A stretch of 64,000 nucleotides of DNA from contig NZ_HE997626.1 in assembly GCF_000312385.1 (NCBI RefSeq), forward strand, positions 2,327,678 to 2,391,677, given 5' to 3'. A model generated the notes under the pieces. It was given only the letters and a program-made list of their open reading frames with translations. It was not told where the DNA came from and ran no database searches. The DNA comes from Tsukamurella sp. 1534. GTDB taxonomy: Bacteria > Actinomycetota > Actinomycetes > Mycobacteriales > Mycobacteriaceae. The position numbers and the translations under genes are program-made. Below, piece after piece: positions 1 through 8,755 of this stretch (its first letter is position 1; every line of letters starts with the position of its first letter).

Positions 1-1
1 C

Positions 2-628
2 AGTGCCACCGCGACGGACTCGATGGTCGAGCTGGCGCGGGCGCAGGCGAACGGCGCGGCGGAGATCGTGGGCGTCACCAACGAGGGCGCGCCCGCGCTG
101 CTGACCACGCCGCAGGACATGGAGGCCGCCGCGAGGGGCGTGGTGGAGCGCGGGGTCGCCGCCGCGGGGGATCCGGGCGTCGCGGCGATCGTGGTCTCCG
201 CGTTCAGCGATCCGGGGATGGCCGAGCTGGACGCCGCGGTCTCCGTCCCCGTGTTCGGCATCGGCACGGAGGCGTTCCGGGCGGCGTCCGCGGGCGGGCG
301 CGCCTTCGGGATCGCCACCGTCACCTCGGATCCGGCGCTCGTCGAGTCGTTCCGCGAGAAGGCCGTGTCGCTCGGGCTCGAACACCTCTACCGCGGCGTC
401 CGGGTGACGCCCGGCGACGCGACCGAGCTCGTGAAGAACCCGGACGCCCTGGACGCCGCGCTCAGCGAGGCGGTCCGCCGGTCGGTCGCGGACGACGGCG
501 CGAAGGCGGTGATCATGGGCGGCGGGCCGCTGTCACCGTCGGCACTGCGCCTGCAGCCGCGGTTCGACGTGCCGCTCGTCGTCGCCGTCAACGCCGCCGT
601 AGCCAGTGCCGTGAAGGCGATGGGCTGA
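2..628 (+). CDS. Asp/Glu/hydantoin racemase family protein, 5' end outside window
   Basis: The reading frame is open to the left edge. The first visible residues, SATATDSM, continue the NPN-x-SxTxT motif that opens hydantoin/allantoin racemases, so only about ten N-terminal residues are missing. The fold features IGTEAF and a C-terminal alanine-rich helix fit the family, which racemises 5-substituted hydantoins or acidic amino acids using two cysteines as acid and base. Both catalytic positions are changed here. The usual CFGDPG is AFSDPG, and the second loop, usually LGC(A/T)GM, reads MGGGPL. A standard two-cysteine racemisation is therefore unlikely. It may be a divergent lyase, isomerase or binding protein. 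It converges on the aminotransferase gene with 3 bp between the stops. Confidence 0.75.
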   Translation, partial: SATATDSMVELARAQANGAAEIVGVTNEGAPALLTTPQDMEAAARGVVERGVAAAGDPGVAAIVVSAFSDPGMAELDAAVSVPVFGIGTEAFRAASAGGRAFGIATVTSDPALVESFREKAVSLGLEHLYRGVRVTPGDATELVKNPDALDAALSEAVRRSVADDGAKAVIMGGGPLSPSALRLQPRFDVPLVVAVNAAVASAVKAMG

Positions 629-631
629 GAA

Positions 632-1789
632 TCAGAGCACCGTCGCGAGTCGGCGGACCGCTTCGCGGAGGTCGCCCGGCGACGACGTGGTGTAACAGAA
701 CCGGAGGGCGCGGGTGAGGTCCCGCCGCACCGCGAAGGCCGCTCCCGGAACGTACGCCACCCCGGCGTCGATCGCGGCGGGAAGCAGCGCGGCGGTGTCC
801 ACCTCGTCGGCGAACTCGCCCCACAGGAACATCCCGCCCTCCGGCCGGGTGAGCGCGAGGCGGTCGCCGAAGGCCTCGGTGAGCTCGGCGTGCAACGCCT
901 TCGCGCGCTCACCGTACAGCTCGCGGATGGTCGCGATGTGGTCGTCGAGCCAGTCGGTGTCGGCCAGCAGCTCCGCCGCGATCGCCTGCGTGAGACTCGA
1001 CCCGCACAGGTCCGCGCCCTGCTTGAGTCGCTCCACGAGCGCGAGAACCCCTGCGTCGCCGTGCATCCAGCCCACGCGCAGCGACGGCGCCACGATCTTC
1101 GACGCGCTCGACAGGCGCAGCACCCGGTCCGTGTGCGCGGCGACGGGCGGCACCGTCGAACCCGCGAACCGCAGGTCCGCGTACGGGTCGTCCTCCACGA
1201 TCCAGAAGCCGAATTCGTCGGCGAGGCGGGCGAGTTCGCGACGCCGCTCGTCGGCGAGCGTGGCACCCCCGGGGTTGTGGAAGTTCGAGACGGTGTGCAC
1301 GATCCGGACGCCGCCGCGCTCGAGGATCGGCCGCAGCAGGTCCACGCGCATCCCGTCGGCGTCCATGGGGACGCCGACCACCCGGGCGCGGGTGGTGTCG
1401 AAGGCCTGGAGCGCGCCGATGTAGCCCGGGTCCTCGACGATCACCACGTCGCCGGGGTCCAGCAGGGCCTGCGCGAGCAGCGACAGCGCCTGTTGCGAAC
1501 CGTGGGTCACCACGACCGCGCCCGCGTCGCGACCGAGCTTCGCGGATTCCCGCGCGTGCACCACGTCCCGCAGCGCGGGCGCGCCCGTCGTCACCCCGTA
1601 CTGCAGCGCCGCCGGCGACCCGAGCGCCGCCTCGGCCGCCGCCGCGACGCGGACCGTCGGGAGGAGTTCCGGCGCCGGGAGCCCGCCGGCGAGGGAGAGT
1701 ACGCCCGGACGCTCGGTGATCGCGAGCAGGTCGCGGATCGCCGATCCGCGCACCGACCGCACCGACTGGGAGCCTCGTTCCTCGGACAT
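632..1789 (-). CDS. PLP-dependent aminotransferase, class I/II (2-aminoadipate/aromatic type)
   Basis: This is a 385-residue fold-type I aminotransferase of the LysN/Kat-II type found as the catalytic half of MocR proteins, but with no N-terminal GntR helix-turn-helix. Visible landmarks are FHNPGG (N172), the pyridine-nitrogen aspartate in EDDPYADLRF (D201) with Y203, and the Schiff-base lysine in SASKIVAPS (K231). The family transfers amino groups between 2-oxo acids and aminoadipate, aromatic or branched amino acids; the substrate cannot be told from sequence. It is cytoplasmic. The ATG at 1789 gives a normal family length. An inverted repeat (1818-1829) lies just upstream. No partner gene on the same strand suggests a pathway. 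Confidence 0.88.
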   Translation of the reverse strand: MSEERGSQSVRSVRGSAIRDLLAITERPGVLSLAGGLPAPELLPTVRVAAAAEAALGSPAALQYGVTTGAPALRDVVHARESAKLGRDAGAVVVTHGSQQALSLLAQALLDPGDVVIVEDPGYIGALQAFDTTRARVVGVPMDADGMRVDLLRPILERGGVRIVHTVSNFHNPGGATLADERRRELARLADEFGFWIVEDDPYADLRFAGSTVPPVAAHTDRVLRLSSASKIVAPSLRVGWMHGDAGVLALVERLKQGADLCGSSLTQAIAAELLADTDWLDDHIATIRELYGERAKALHAELTEAFGDRLALTRPEGGMFLWGEFADEVDTAALLPAAIDAGVAYVPGAAFAVRRDLTRALRFCYTTSSPGDLREAVRRLATVL

Positions 1790-1817
1790 ACCGGCACGAT
1801 GCCAGACGGGAGTCCAC

Positions 1818-1829
1818 TTGTCGAGACAA
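1818..1829. promoter_or_regulatory. Inverted repeat TTGTC-GA-GACAA upstream of the aminotransferase
   Basis: Five-base perfect arms with a 2-bp centre lie 29 bp before the aminotransferase start, in a locally A+T-richer stretch (about 1815-1850). The position fits an operator in the aminotransferase promoter. The arms are short, so chance is possible. Confidence 0.3.
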
Positions 1830-1866
1830 TGTTCTCAATCAATGAGATGCGTCGCGTCCTGCGTCC

Positions 1867-1893
1867 CGGGTCGTTCCCCAGAGGGAGACGACC
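1867..1893. terminator. Probable transcription terminator hairpin downstream of glpK
   Basis: The arms GGGTCGT (1867-1873) and ACGACCC (1887-1893) pair perfectly and are extended inward by TCCC/GGGA with one bulged G. It lies beyond the glpK stop (1940), where the minus-strand transcript should end. There is no U-tract, as is common in actinobacteria. Confidence 0.5.
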
Positions 1894-1939
1894 CTAGAGG
1901 GAGGGCGCCGAGCGGGGCCGGGGGAGGCGGCAGAGGGCG

Positions 1940-3484
1940 TCAGACCCAGTTCAGTGTGCGCTCGACGGCGCGGTTCCACTCGGCGTAGAGGCGTTCGCGC
2001 TCGTCCTCCGGCATCTCCGGCAGCCAGCGCTGGTCCTCGGCCCAGTTCGTGCGGATCTCGTCGAGCGTCCACACCCCGGTGGCGTAGCCCGCGGCGTACG
2101 CGGCGCCGAGCGCGGTGGTCTCGATGACCTTCGGGCGGATGACGGGGACGTTCAGCACGTCGGCCTGGAACTGCATGAGGGTGTCGTTGACCACCATGCC
2201 GCCGTCCACGCGCAGCTCCGTGAGGCCGATGCCGCTGTCGGCGTTCATCGCGTCGATCACCTCGCGGGACTGATAGGCGGTGGCCTCCAACGCCGCCCGC
2301 GCGATGTGCCGCTTGTCGGAGAACCGGGTCAGGCCCACGATCACGCCGCGGGCATCGGGCCGCCACCGCGGGGCGAACAGTCCGGAGAAGGCGGGGACCA
2401 CGTACACGCCGCCGTTGTCGGGGACGGCGGTGGCGAGGTCCTCCACCTCGGGCGCGGTGCTGATGATCCCGAGATTGTCGCGGAGCCACTGGATCAGGGA
2501 TCCGCTCACCGCGACCGAGCCCTCCAGGGCGTACACGGTGGCCTCGTCGCCCAGCTTGTAGCAGACCGTCGTGAGCAGGCCGTGCTCGCTGAACACGGGC
2601 CGCTCGCCGGTGTTGACGAGCAGGAAGTTCCCTGTGCCGTAGGTGTTCTTGGCCGATCCCTCGTCGAGGGCGGCCTGCCCGAACATCGCCGCCTGCTGGT
2701 CGCCGAGGATGCCGGCGATCGGCACTCCGCCGAACACCCCGCGCTCGCGCACCACGCCGTACACCTCTGCGCTGGAACGGATCTCGGGCAGCATCGCCAT
2801 CGGGATGCCCATGGCGGCGCACGTGGCCGGGTCCCACGCCCCGGTCGCGAGGTTCATCAGCATGGTGCGGGAGGCGTTGGTGATGTCCGTGATGTGGAGC
2901 GGGCGTCCCGGCTCGCCCCGCCCCTCGTCGTCGGTCGTGAGGTTCCACACCAGCCATGAGTCGATCGTCCCGGCGCACAGTTCCCCGCGTTCCGCGCGCT
3001 CGCGCGCGCCGTCGACGTTGTCCAGGATCCACGCGATCTTCGGGCCGGAGAAGTACGAGGCCAGCGGCAGCCCGCAGGACGGCTTGAAACGGTCCCGATC
3101 GGGCGTCTCGAGGCCCGCGGAGGCCAGCTCGTCGCACAGTTCCTCGGTGCGGGTGTCCTGCCACACGATCGCGTTGTGGATCGGCTCGCCCGTTGCGCGA
3201 TCCCACACCACCGCCGTCTCGCGTTGATTGGTGATGCCGACTGCAGCGATGTCCGTCGCGGTCAGGTCCGCCGTCGCCAGCGCCTGGGAGCACACCAGCC
3301 GCGTGTTGACCCATATCTGCGTGGCGTCGTGCTCCACCCAGCCCCCACGTGGGAAGATCTGGTCGTGTTCCCGTTGTTCGGAAGCCACGATGGAGCCGTT
3401 CCGGTCGAAGATGATGCACCGCGTCGAACTGGTTCCCTGATCGATCGCGGCGACGAACTGCGGGTCGCGATGAGAAACTGCCAC
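1940..3484 (-). CDS. glpK: Glycerol kinase
   Basis: This 514-residue FGGY-family kinase phosphorylates glycerol to sn-glycerol 3-phosphate with ATP. The N-terminal phosphate loop reads [15 protein letters not shown] near residue 14. The FGGY signature region [13 protein letters not shown] and the C-terminal adenosine-binding segment [15 protein letters not shown] are present. The length matches the usual 495-515. The start is a GTG (3482-3484); no ATG lies near the conserved N-terminus. It is divergent from glpD with only 24 bp between the starts, and the two enzymes carry out consecutive steps of glycerol catabolism. No glpF facilitator or GlpR-type regulator is in the window. Confidence 0.96.
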   Translation of the reverse strand: MAVSHRDPQFVAAIDQGTSSTRCIIFDRNGSIVASEQREHDQIFPRGGWVEHDATQIWVNTRLVCSQALATADLTATDIAAVGITNQRETAVVWDRATGEPIHNAIVWQDTRTEELCDELASAGLETPDRDRFKPSCGLPLASYFSGPKIAWILDNVDGARERAERGELCAGTIDSWLVWNLTTDDEGRGEPGRPLHITDITNASRTMLMNLATGAWDPATCAAMGIPMAMLPEIRSSAEVYGVVRERGVFGGVPIAGILGDQQAAMFGQAALDEGSAKNTYGTGNFLLVNTGERPVFSEHGLLTTVCYKLGDEATVYALEGSVAVSGSLIQWLRDNLGIISTAPEVEDLATAVPDNGGVYVVPAFSGLFAPRWRPDARGVIVGLTRFSDKRHIARAALEATAYQSREVIDAMNADSGIGLTELRVDGGMVVNDTLMQFQADVLNVPVIRPKVIETTALGAAYAAGYATGVWTLDEIRTNWAEDQRWLPEMPEDERERLYAEWNRAVERTLNWV

Positions 3485-3508
3485 GCCCGAATACTGACAT
3501 GGTGATGA

Positions 3509-5299
3509 GTGATGAACGCTGCTAACCCGGAAACCGATACATTCGTGGCGTCGTCCGCGTCGGCGCTGCTGTCACCGGCGTACCGCGCTCAGGCGTGGGA
3601 GAAGCTGGGCTCCACCGAGTTCGACGTGGTCGTCATCGGCGGCGGGGTCGTGGGCGTCGGCGCCGCACTGGACGCGGCCACCCGCGGGTTGAAGGTGGCG
3701 CTGGTCGAGGCCCGCGATTTCGCCTCGGGCACCAGCTCGCGCAGCTCGAAGATGTTCCACGGCGGCCTGCGCTACCTGGAGCAGATGGAGTTCGGCCTGG
3801 TCCGCGAGGCCCTGCACGAGCGGGAGCTGTCCCTGTCGACCCTCGCCCCGCACCTGGTCAAGCCGCTGCCCTTCCTCTTCCCGCTCACCAAGCGGGTCAT
3901 CGAGCGGCCGTACATGGCCGCCGGAATGTTCCTCTACGACACCATGGGCGGCGCCAAGACGGTGCCCGCGCAGAAGCACCTGACCCGCGCCGGCGCGCTC
4001 CGGCTGTCGCCGGGCCTCAAGCGGGGCGCCCTCGTGGGCGGCATCCGCTACTACGACACCGTCGTCGACGACGCCCGGCACACCATGACCGTGGCCCGTA
4101 CCGCGGCCCACTACGGCGCCGTGGTCCGCACGTCCACGCAGGTGGTCGACTTCCTGCGCGAGGCCGACCGGGTCTCGGGCGTGATCGTCCGGGACAGCGA
4201 GTCCGGCGAGACCACCGAAGTGCGTTCCACCGTCGTGATCAACGCGACCGGCGTGTGGACCGACGAGCTGCAGGCGCTCTCGAAGCAGAAGGGCCGCTTC
4301 CGCGTCCGCGCCTCCAAGGGCGTGCACATCCTGGTGCCGCGGGACCGCATCGTCAGCGACGCGGCGCTCATCCTGCGCACCGAGAAGAGCGTCCTGTTCG
4401 TCATCCCGTGGGGCACGCACTGGATCATCGGGACCACCGACACCGACTGGAATCTCGACCTCGCACACCCCGCCGCGACCGCCACGGACATCGACTACAT
4501 CCTCGACCACGTCAACAAGGTGCTCGTCAGCGAGATCACCCGGGACGACATCACCGGCGTCTACGCGGGTCTGCGCCCCCTGCTCGCCGGCGAGTCCGAC
4601 GAGACCTCCAAGCTCTCCCGTGAGCACGCCGTCGCCGCGATCGCCCCGGGCCTGGTGACCATCGCCGGCGGCAAGTACACGACGTACCGCGTCATGGCGG
4701 CCGACGCGGTGGACGCCGCCGAGGCCTACCTGCCGCACAAGGTGGCACCGTCGTGCACCGAGAAGGTGCCGCTGCTGGGCGCCGACGGCTACTACGCCCT
4801 GACCAACCAGACCACGTCCATCGCCGCGGCCCACGACGTGCACCCGCACCGGGTGAGCCACCTGCTCAACCGGTACGGCTCGCTCATCGGCGACGTGCTC
4901 GCCTTCGCGGCGGACGATCCCGGGCTGCTCGAGCCGATCCAGCACGCGCCGCAGTACCTGCGCGTCGAGGCCGTGTACGCGGCGGCCGCGGAGGGGGCGC
5001 TGCACCTCGAGGACATCCTCGCCCGCCGCACCCGCATCTCCATCGAGTACCCGGATCGCGGGCTGGCGTCCGCCGAGGAGGTCGCCGCACTCGTGGCGCC
5101 GGTCCTCGGCTGGTCGGACGCCGACGTGGCGCGCGAGCTCGACACCTACCGGTCCCGGGTGGCCGCCGAGGTGCGCTCGCAGGAGGAGCCCGACGACGCC
5201 GGCGCCGACGCGCTGCGCGCCGCCGCCCCGGAGGCCCGCGCCGAGATCCTCGAGCCCGTCCCCGTGCCGGGGCAGTCGCGGCGGGCGATCGCCGAGTAA
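3509..5299 (+). CDS. glpD: Glycerol-3-phosphate dehydrogenase, FAD-dependent, respiratory
   Basis: This enzyme oxidises sn-glycerol 3-phosphate to dihydroxyacetone phosphate and passes electrons to the quinone pool at the inner face of the membrane. The N-terminal Rossmann FAD motif [14 protein letters not shown] (about residues 41-54), the family signature [15 protein letters not shown] and the IGTTDTDW segment are clear. A C-terminal DAO_C helical domain completes 596 residues, normal for actinobacterial GlpD. Translation begins at GTG 3509 or the adjoining ATG 3512. It matches M. tuberculosis GlpD2 (Rv3302c), which also lies in the accA3-lhr chromosomal region. glpK is the divergent neighbour. 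Confidence 0.96.
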   Translation: MMNAANPETDTFVASSASALLSPAYRAQAWEKLGSTEFDVVVIGGGVVGVGAALDAATRGLKVALVEARDFASGTSSRSSKMFHGGLRYLEQMEFGLVREALHERELSLSTLAPHLVKPLPFLFPLTKRVIERPYMAAGMFLYDTMGGAKTVPAQKHLTRAGALRLSPGLKRGALVGGIRYYDTVVDDARHTMTVARTAAHYGAVVRTSTQVVDFLREADRVSGVIVRDSESGETTEVRSTVVINATGVWTDELQALSKQKGRFRVRASKGVHILVPRDRIVSDAALILRTEKSVLFVIPWGTHWIIGTTDTDWNLDLAHPAATATDIDYILDHVNKVLVSEITRDDITGVYAGLRPLLAGESDETSKLSREHAVAAIAPGLVTIAGGKYTTYRVMAADAVDAAEAYLPHKVAPSCTEKVPLLGADGYYALTNQTTSIAAAHDVHPHRVSHLLNRYGSLIGDVLAFAADDPGLLEPIQHAPQYLRVEAVYAAAAEGALHLEDILARRTRISIEYPDRGLASAEEVAALVAPVLGWSDADVARELDTYRSRVAAEVRSQEEPDDAGADALRAAAPEARAEILEPVPVPGQSRRAIAE

Positions 5300-5317
5300 C
5301 GGCCGTCACTCAGCCGT

Positions 5318-5357
5318 TCGGACGATCCGCCGGGCCGAAGACCGGCCCTTCGTCCGA
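5318..5357. terminator. Nested hairpin downstream of glpD
   Basis: Two perfect inverted repeats are nested. The outer arms TCGGACGA (5318-5325) and TCGTCCGA (5350-5357) enclose the inner arms GGGCCG (5332-5337) and CGGCCC (5343-5348). It begins 19 bp after the glpD stop and ends before the next gene, so a terminator is the simplest reading. Confidence 0.55.
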
Positions 5358-5393
5358 TTCCGGCTGCGCCCGCGGGCGGCACAGTGATGTGTC

Positions 5394-6398
5394 ATGACCC
5401 GCTACCGCTTCCTCGACACGCTGCGCGGATTCGCCCTCGTGGGCATCCTCCCGGTGAACGTCCTCGACCTCGCCGCCGTCGCCCCGGGTGCCGGCGGGCG
5501 GGAAGCGCTCGACCTGGCCGTGCAGTCCCGGTTCGTACCGATCTTCACGCTCCTGTTCGGGGTGTCGCTGTTCCTCATCGCCGACGGTGCGCGGCGGCGG
5601 GGGACCGCCGCGTGGCCGCCGCTCGTGTGGCGGATGGCGGGTCTCGGGGTGATCGGCGTGCTGCACGCGCTCGTGTACCCGGGGGAGATCCTGCGCGAAT
5701 ACGCCGTCGCCGGCTTGTTGGTGACGCCCCTGGTGGTCTGGGTCCCCGCGTGGGGCAACCTGGCCGCCGGGGCGGCCCTGACGGCGGCGGCGTTCGGGCT
5801 CGGCGCGGGTGGGGTGGACGCCCTGCCCGGCCTGATGCTCATCGGCGCGGGAGCCGCCGGCTGCGGCGTCCATGCCCGCCTGGAGGGCTCGCCCCGCGCG
5901 GGCCTCGGGCTGCTCGGCGTGGGCGCCGTGGCCGCGGTGCCGGCGGTCGTCGCGTACCTCGGTGCGGGCGGCGGTGATCCGCGGTTCTCGGTCGAGGGCA
6001 CGCGCGCGGGCCTGGCGATGGCGGTCGCCTACATCGGCGCGCTCGCCCTGGCCTGGCGGTGGCGGCCCGCCCGCGCCGCGCTGCGCGCCGTGTTCGAGCC
6101 GTTGGGCCGGATGTCGCTGACCAACTACGTGACCGCGTCCGTCGCGGCCACCGTGATCATCGCGGTCGCGGGGCTGCGGGGGAGCGATGCGGTGGCGCCG
6201 CTGCTGGCCGTCTGCGCGCTGATCGTCGTCGTGCAATCGGTGTGGAGCCGGGCCTGGCTGTCCGGACTGCGCTACGGTCCAGTGGAATGGCTGCTGAGAA
6301 CGATCACCTGGCGCACGGTGCCGGAGCTGCGACGAGAGCGGCCCGTCGCCGGGGAAGGCCGCGACACCAGTGGGAGCCGGGCTCCGGCATGGTCGTGA
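5394..6398 (+). CDS. DUF418 family polytopic membrane protein
   Basis: The N-terminal motif LDTLRGFALVGILPVNV is the hallmark of YeiB/DUF418 proteins and related acyltransferase-3-like membrane proteins. The C-terminal half carries the DUF418 signature GRMSLTNYVTAS. About eight hydrophobic segments are visible in 334 residues, slightly shorter than typical (about 380). The family's biochemical function is not established. The gene overlaps the next reading frame by 10 bp, so it is probably co-transcribed with the two-component pair. It may be a transported target or membrane partner of that system. Confidence 0.8.
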   Translation: MTRYRFLDTLRGFALVGILPVNVLDLAAVAPGAGGREALDLAVQSRFVPIFTLLFGVSLFLIADGARRRGTAAWPPLVWRMAGLGVIGVLHALVYPGEILREYAVAGLLVTPLVVWVPAWGNLAAGAALTAAAFGLGAGGVDALPGLMLIGAGAAGCGVHARLEGSPRAGLGLLGVGAVAAVPAVVAYLGAGGGDPRFSVEGTRAGLAMAVAYIGALALAWRWRPARAALRAVFEPLGRMSLTNYVTASVAATVIIAVAGLRGSDAVAPLLAVCALIVVVQSVWSRAWLSGLRYGPVEWLLRTITWRTVPELRRERPVAGEGRDTSGSRAPAWS

Positions 6399-7528
6399 CG
6401 CGCGGCGACCGGATCGCGCTCGGCATCCTCCTGCTCGGCGGTTGGGTGATCGGCACGATGCTCTCGCTGACCGCGGACTCCTCCCCGATGTCGTTGTCGG
6501 TCAACGCCGCGGGCACGGTGGGCGCGGCCGTCGCGATGACGGGCGTCGTCCGCGCGGATCCCGCGTGGGCGTGGGCGGGGACCGGGGGAACGGTGATCGC
6601 GCTGCTGATCGGCGCCGTGGTGCCGGAGTGGGCGATCTGGCCCGCGGGGGTGTGCTGGGTGTTCGTCCTCGTCGCCGGGTTCACGGCGTCGTACGCCGAC
6701 ACCGCCCTGGACGGCGCCCTGGAGGCCGTCGCCGGTGGAATCGCGGTGCTCCCGGTGGTCCCCCTCGCGCTGAGCGAACCCGGTCTCTGGATCGTGGCGT
6801 TCCTGGCCGCGGGCGCGGTCAACGTGGCGATCATGTTCGGGCACCGGCACAGGACGGCGGAGCGGCGGCTCGAGGCGACCCGGACGGAGGTTCAGATGAC
6901 GGAACGCACCGCCATGGCGCGGGACCTGCACGACGTGATCGCGCACGAGGTGACCGGCATCGTGGTGCTGGCCCAGGCCGGCATCGCCGCCGGTGCCGAC
7001 ACCGACGGCACGCTCGCCCGCATCGAGCGCAGCGGCGCCCGCGCCCTCGCTGACATCCGCGCGATGGTGGGCACCCTCCGCACTCCCGGCGACGCACCGT
7101 CGATGCTGGCGCCCTCGGCCTCGGGCTCGTTCGGGCTGCGCGCCGCCCTCACCGACGTGGAGCGGGACGGGCTGGACGTCTCCATCGACCCCGACGCCGA
7201 CGCGGACGACGTCCCGGACCTGGTCCGGCTGGTGGCGCACCGCGTGGTGACCGAGGGCCTGACCAACGCCCGGCGGCACGCGCCCGGCGGGCGGGTCCGC
7301 GTCCGGGTCGCGCGCGACGACGGCCGGCTGGAGGTGGCCGTCGTCGACGACGGTGCCGCCCCCGGCGCCCCGCCCGGCCCCGGCCCGGGCAACGGTGTGG
7401 GGCTGGTGGGCCTGGTGGAGCGCGCCGCGACCGCCGGCGGCTCGGTCAGCTACGGCCCCGAGGGGGACGGCTGGCGCCTCACCGCGACGCTGCCCCTCCA
7501 GGCGCTGCCCCTGGGGGATCCGCGGTGA
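6389..7528 (+). CDS. Sensor histidine kinase, NarL/DesK type (HisKA_3)
   Basis: The protein has 379 residues. Four to five hydrophobic segments fill residues 10-150. HisKA_3 follows with the phospho-acceptor in ARDLHDVIAHE (H181), and a C-terminal HATPase_c domain includes the N-box EGLTNARRHAP and a VVDDG motif. ATG 6389 was chosen because it starts just before the first membrane helix and overlaps the upstream stop. The 3' end overlaps the response-regulator start by 4 bp (GTGA), so the pair is translationally coupled. With no large extracellular domain, the signal is probably intramembrane or envelope-derived. Confidence 0.92.
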   Translation: MVVTRGDRIALGILLLGGWVIGTMLSLTADSSPMSLSVNAAGTVGAAVAMTGVVRADPAWAWAGTGGTVIALLIGAVVPEWAIWPAGVCWVFVLVAGFTASYADTALDGALEAVAGGIAVLPVVPLALSEPGLWIVAFLAAGAVNVAIMFGHRHRTAERRLEATRTEVQMTERTAMARDLHDVIAHEVTGIVVLAQAGIAAGADTDGTLARIERSGARALADIRAMVGTLRTPGDAPSMLAPSASGSFGLRAALTDVERDGLDVSIDPDADADDVPDLVRLVAHRVVTEGLTNARRHAPGGRVRVRVARDDGRLEVAVVDDGAAPGAPPGPGPGNGVGLVGLVERAATAGGSVSYGPEGDGWRLTATLPLQALPLGDPR

Positions 7529-8166
7529 CCACCGTGGTCCTGGCGGACGACCAGGAGATGGTGCGGATCGGCTTCGCGATGATCCTCGGCGCGGCCCCGG
7601 ACATCGACGTGGTGGCGCAGGCCTCGGACGGCGTCGAGGCCGTCTCCGTGATCGCCGAGACCCGCCCCGACGTGGCGCTCCTGGACATCCGGATGCCGCG
7701 CATCGACGGCATCGAGGTGTGCCGGCGGATCACCGAGGGAGGCACCCGCGCCGTCATGGTGACGACGTTCGGCGAACCCGATTACGTGGACGCCGCGCTC
7801 GCCGCGGGCGCGTCGGGGTTCCTGCTCAAGGACGCGGGACCCGACCTGCTGCTCGCCGCGGTGCGCGCCGCCGCGACGGGCGACGCGTTGATCAGCCCGG
7901 CGCTCACCGTCGACCTGCTGGCGCGGAACCGGCGGCAGGGGCGCGGCGATGCGGCCGCCGCCGAGGCGATCGGCGAACTGACGGCGCGCGAGCGCGAGGT
8001 GGCGCGCTGCGTCGCGCGGGGGAGGACCAACGCCGAGATCGCCGACGAACTGGTGATCAGCCTCGGCACCGTCAAGACCCACCTCGGGGCGATCACGCGG
8101 CGCCTGGGCGCGCGCAACCGCGTGGAGATCGCCGCCGCGGTGTGGGCCTCGGGGGAGATGGATTAA
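7525..8166 (+). CDS. Response regulator, NarL/LuxR family
   Basis: This 213-residue regulator has an N-terminal receiver domain with phospho-acceptor D54 in VALLDIRMP, the acidic pair at D8-D9 and the conserved lysine in GFLLKDAG. A C-terminal LuxR-type helix-turn-helix (LTAREREVARCVARG to SLGTVKTHL) binds DNA. It is the cognate partner of the kinase it overlaps. Likely targets include the upstream DUF418 gene or its own operon; the sequence does not prove this. It converges on the META lipoprotein gene with a 4-bp overlap of the stops. Confidence 0.93.
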   Translation: MTTVVLADDQEMVRIGFAMILGAAPDIDVVAQASDGVEAVSVIAETRPDVALLDIRMPRIDGIEVCRRITEGGTRAVMVTTFGEPDYVDAALAAGASGFLLKDAGPDLLLAAVRAAATGDALISPALTVDLLARNRRQGRGDAAAAEAIGELTAREREVARCVARGRTNAEIADELVISLGTVKTHLGAITRRLGARNRVEIAAAVWASGEMD

Positions 8167-8702
8167 CGCGGGGCGGGTGCCGCGCTGCTCGACGGTGCCG
8201 CGCTGGTCGACGGTGCCGCGCTCGACGGTGCGCCCGCGGAGGTCAGCACGAAGGTCCAGGTGCGGTTGTTCTCGGTGTCGGTGAGCACCAGGTCGGCGCC
8301 GGCCCGGCTCCACTTCCGCTCGCCCTTGAGGGCCTCCTGGATCGCGGTCTGGGTGCCCTTCGGGTCCGGGCAGTACATGAGCGTCGACGCGACGCCGGCG
8401 CCGAAGTCGACCCGGTCCGTCGAGTTGAGCGGCGCGGTCGCGGTGCCGGTGAGGGAGTTGCAGCCGTCGTTGCCCGAGATGTTGGAGCCCTGCACGCGGA
8501 ACCAGGCGACCGGGTCCGACTTCAGGCGCCACTGGGCGCCCACGATCGAGCCGGGCTTGGCCGGGACGGTGGGCTTCGCGCTCGTCGACGACGAGGGGGC
8601 GGGGGCGCTGGGATCGGCCCCGGCGGAAGCGGCGCATCCGGCGGTGAGCAGGGCGGCGCCCGCGACGAGCGGAACGGCGAAGGAGGCGGTCATACGCATC
8701 AT
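8163..8702 (-). CDS. META (HslJ-like) domain lipoprotein with low-complexity tail
   Basis: A 179-residue secreted lipoprotein. The signal peptide ends in the lipobox LTAGC, so it should be diacylated and anchored outside the membrane. A Ser/Pro/Thr-rich linker precedes a META domain (IVGAQWRLKS, DGCNSLTGTA), a fold found in HslJ and linked to envelope or antibiotic stress; the biochemical role is unknown. The final 20 residues are an Ala-Pro-Ser repeat encoded by an 18-bp DNA repeat. The ATG at 8702 lies 16 nt from a strong AAAGGAGG. An in-frame CTG three codons upstream is better spaced, so initiation there is possible. Confidence 0.82.
   Translation of the reverse strand: MMRMTASFAVPLVAGAALLTAGCAASAGADPSAPAPSSSTSAKPTVPAKPGSIVGAQWRLKSDPVAWFRVQGSNISGNDGCNSLTGTATAPLNSTDRVDFGAGVASTLMYCPDPKGTQTAIQEALKGERKWSRAGADLVLTDTENNRTWTFVLTSAGAPSSAAPSTSAAPSSSAAPAPR
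8179..8229. repeat. 18-bp tandem repeat within the lipoprotein coding tail
   Basis: Three successive copies of a unit like GCCGCGCTGGTCGACGGT (8179-8196, 8197-8214, and a 15-bp copy at 8215-8229) encode the Ala-Pro-Ser tail of the lipoprotein. Such arrays can change copy number by slippage. Confidence 0.75.
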
Positions 8703-8755
8703 GCGATGCAGTATGCCGCCTCCTTTGCTGGGATGAAAGTTTCCCACAACCGCCG

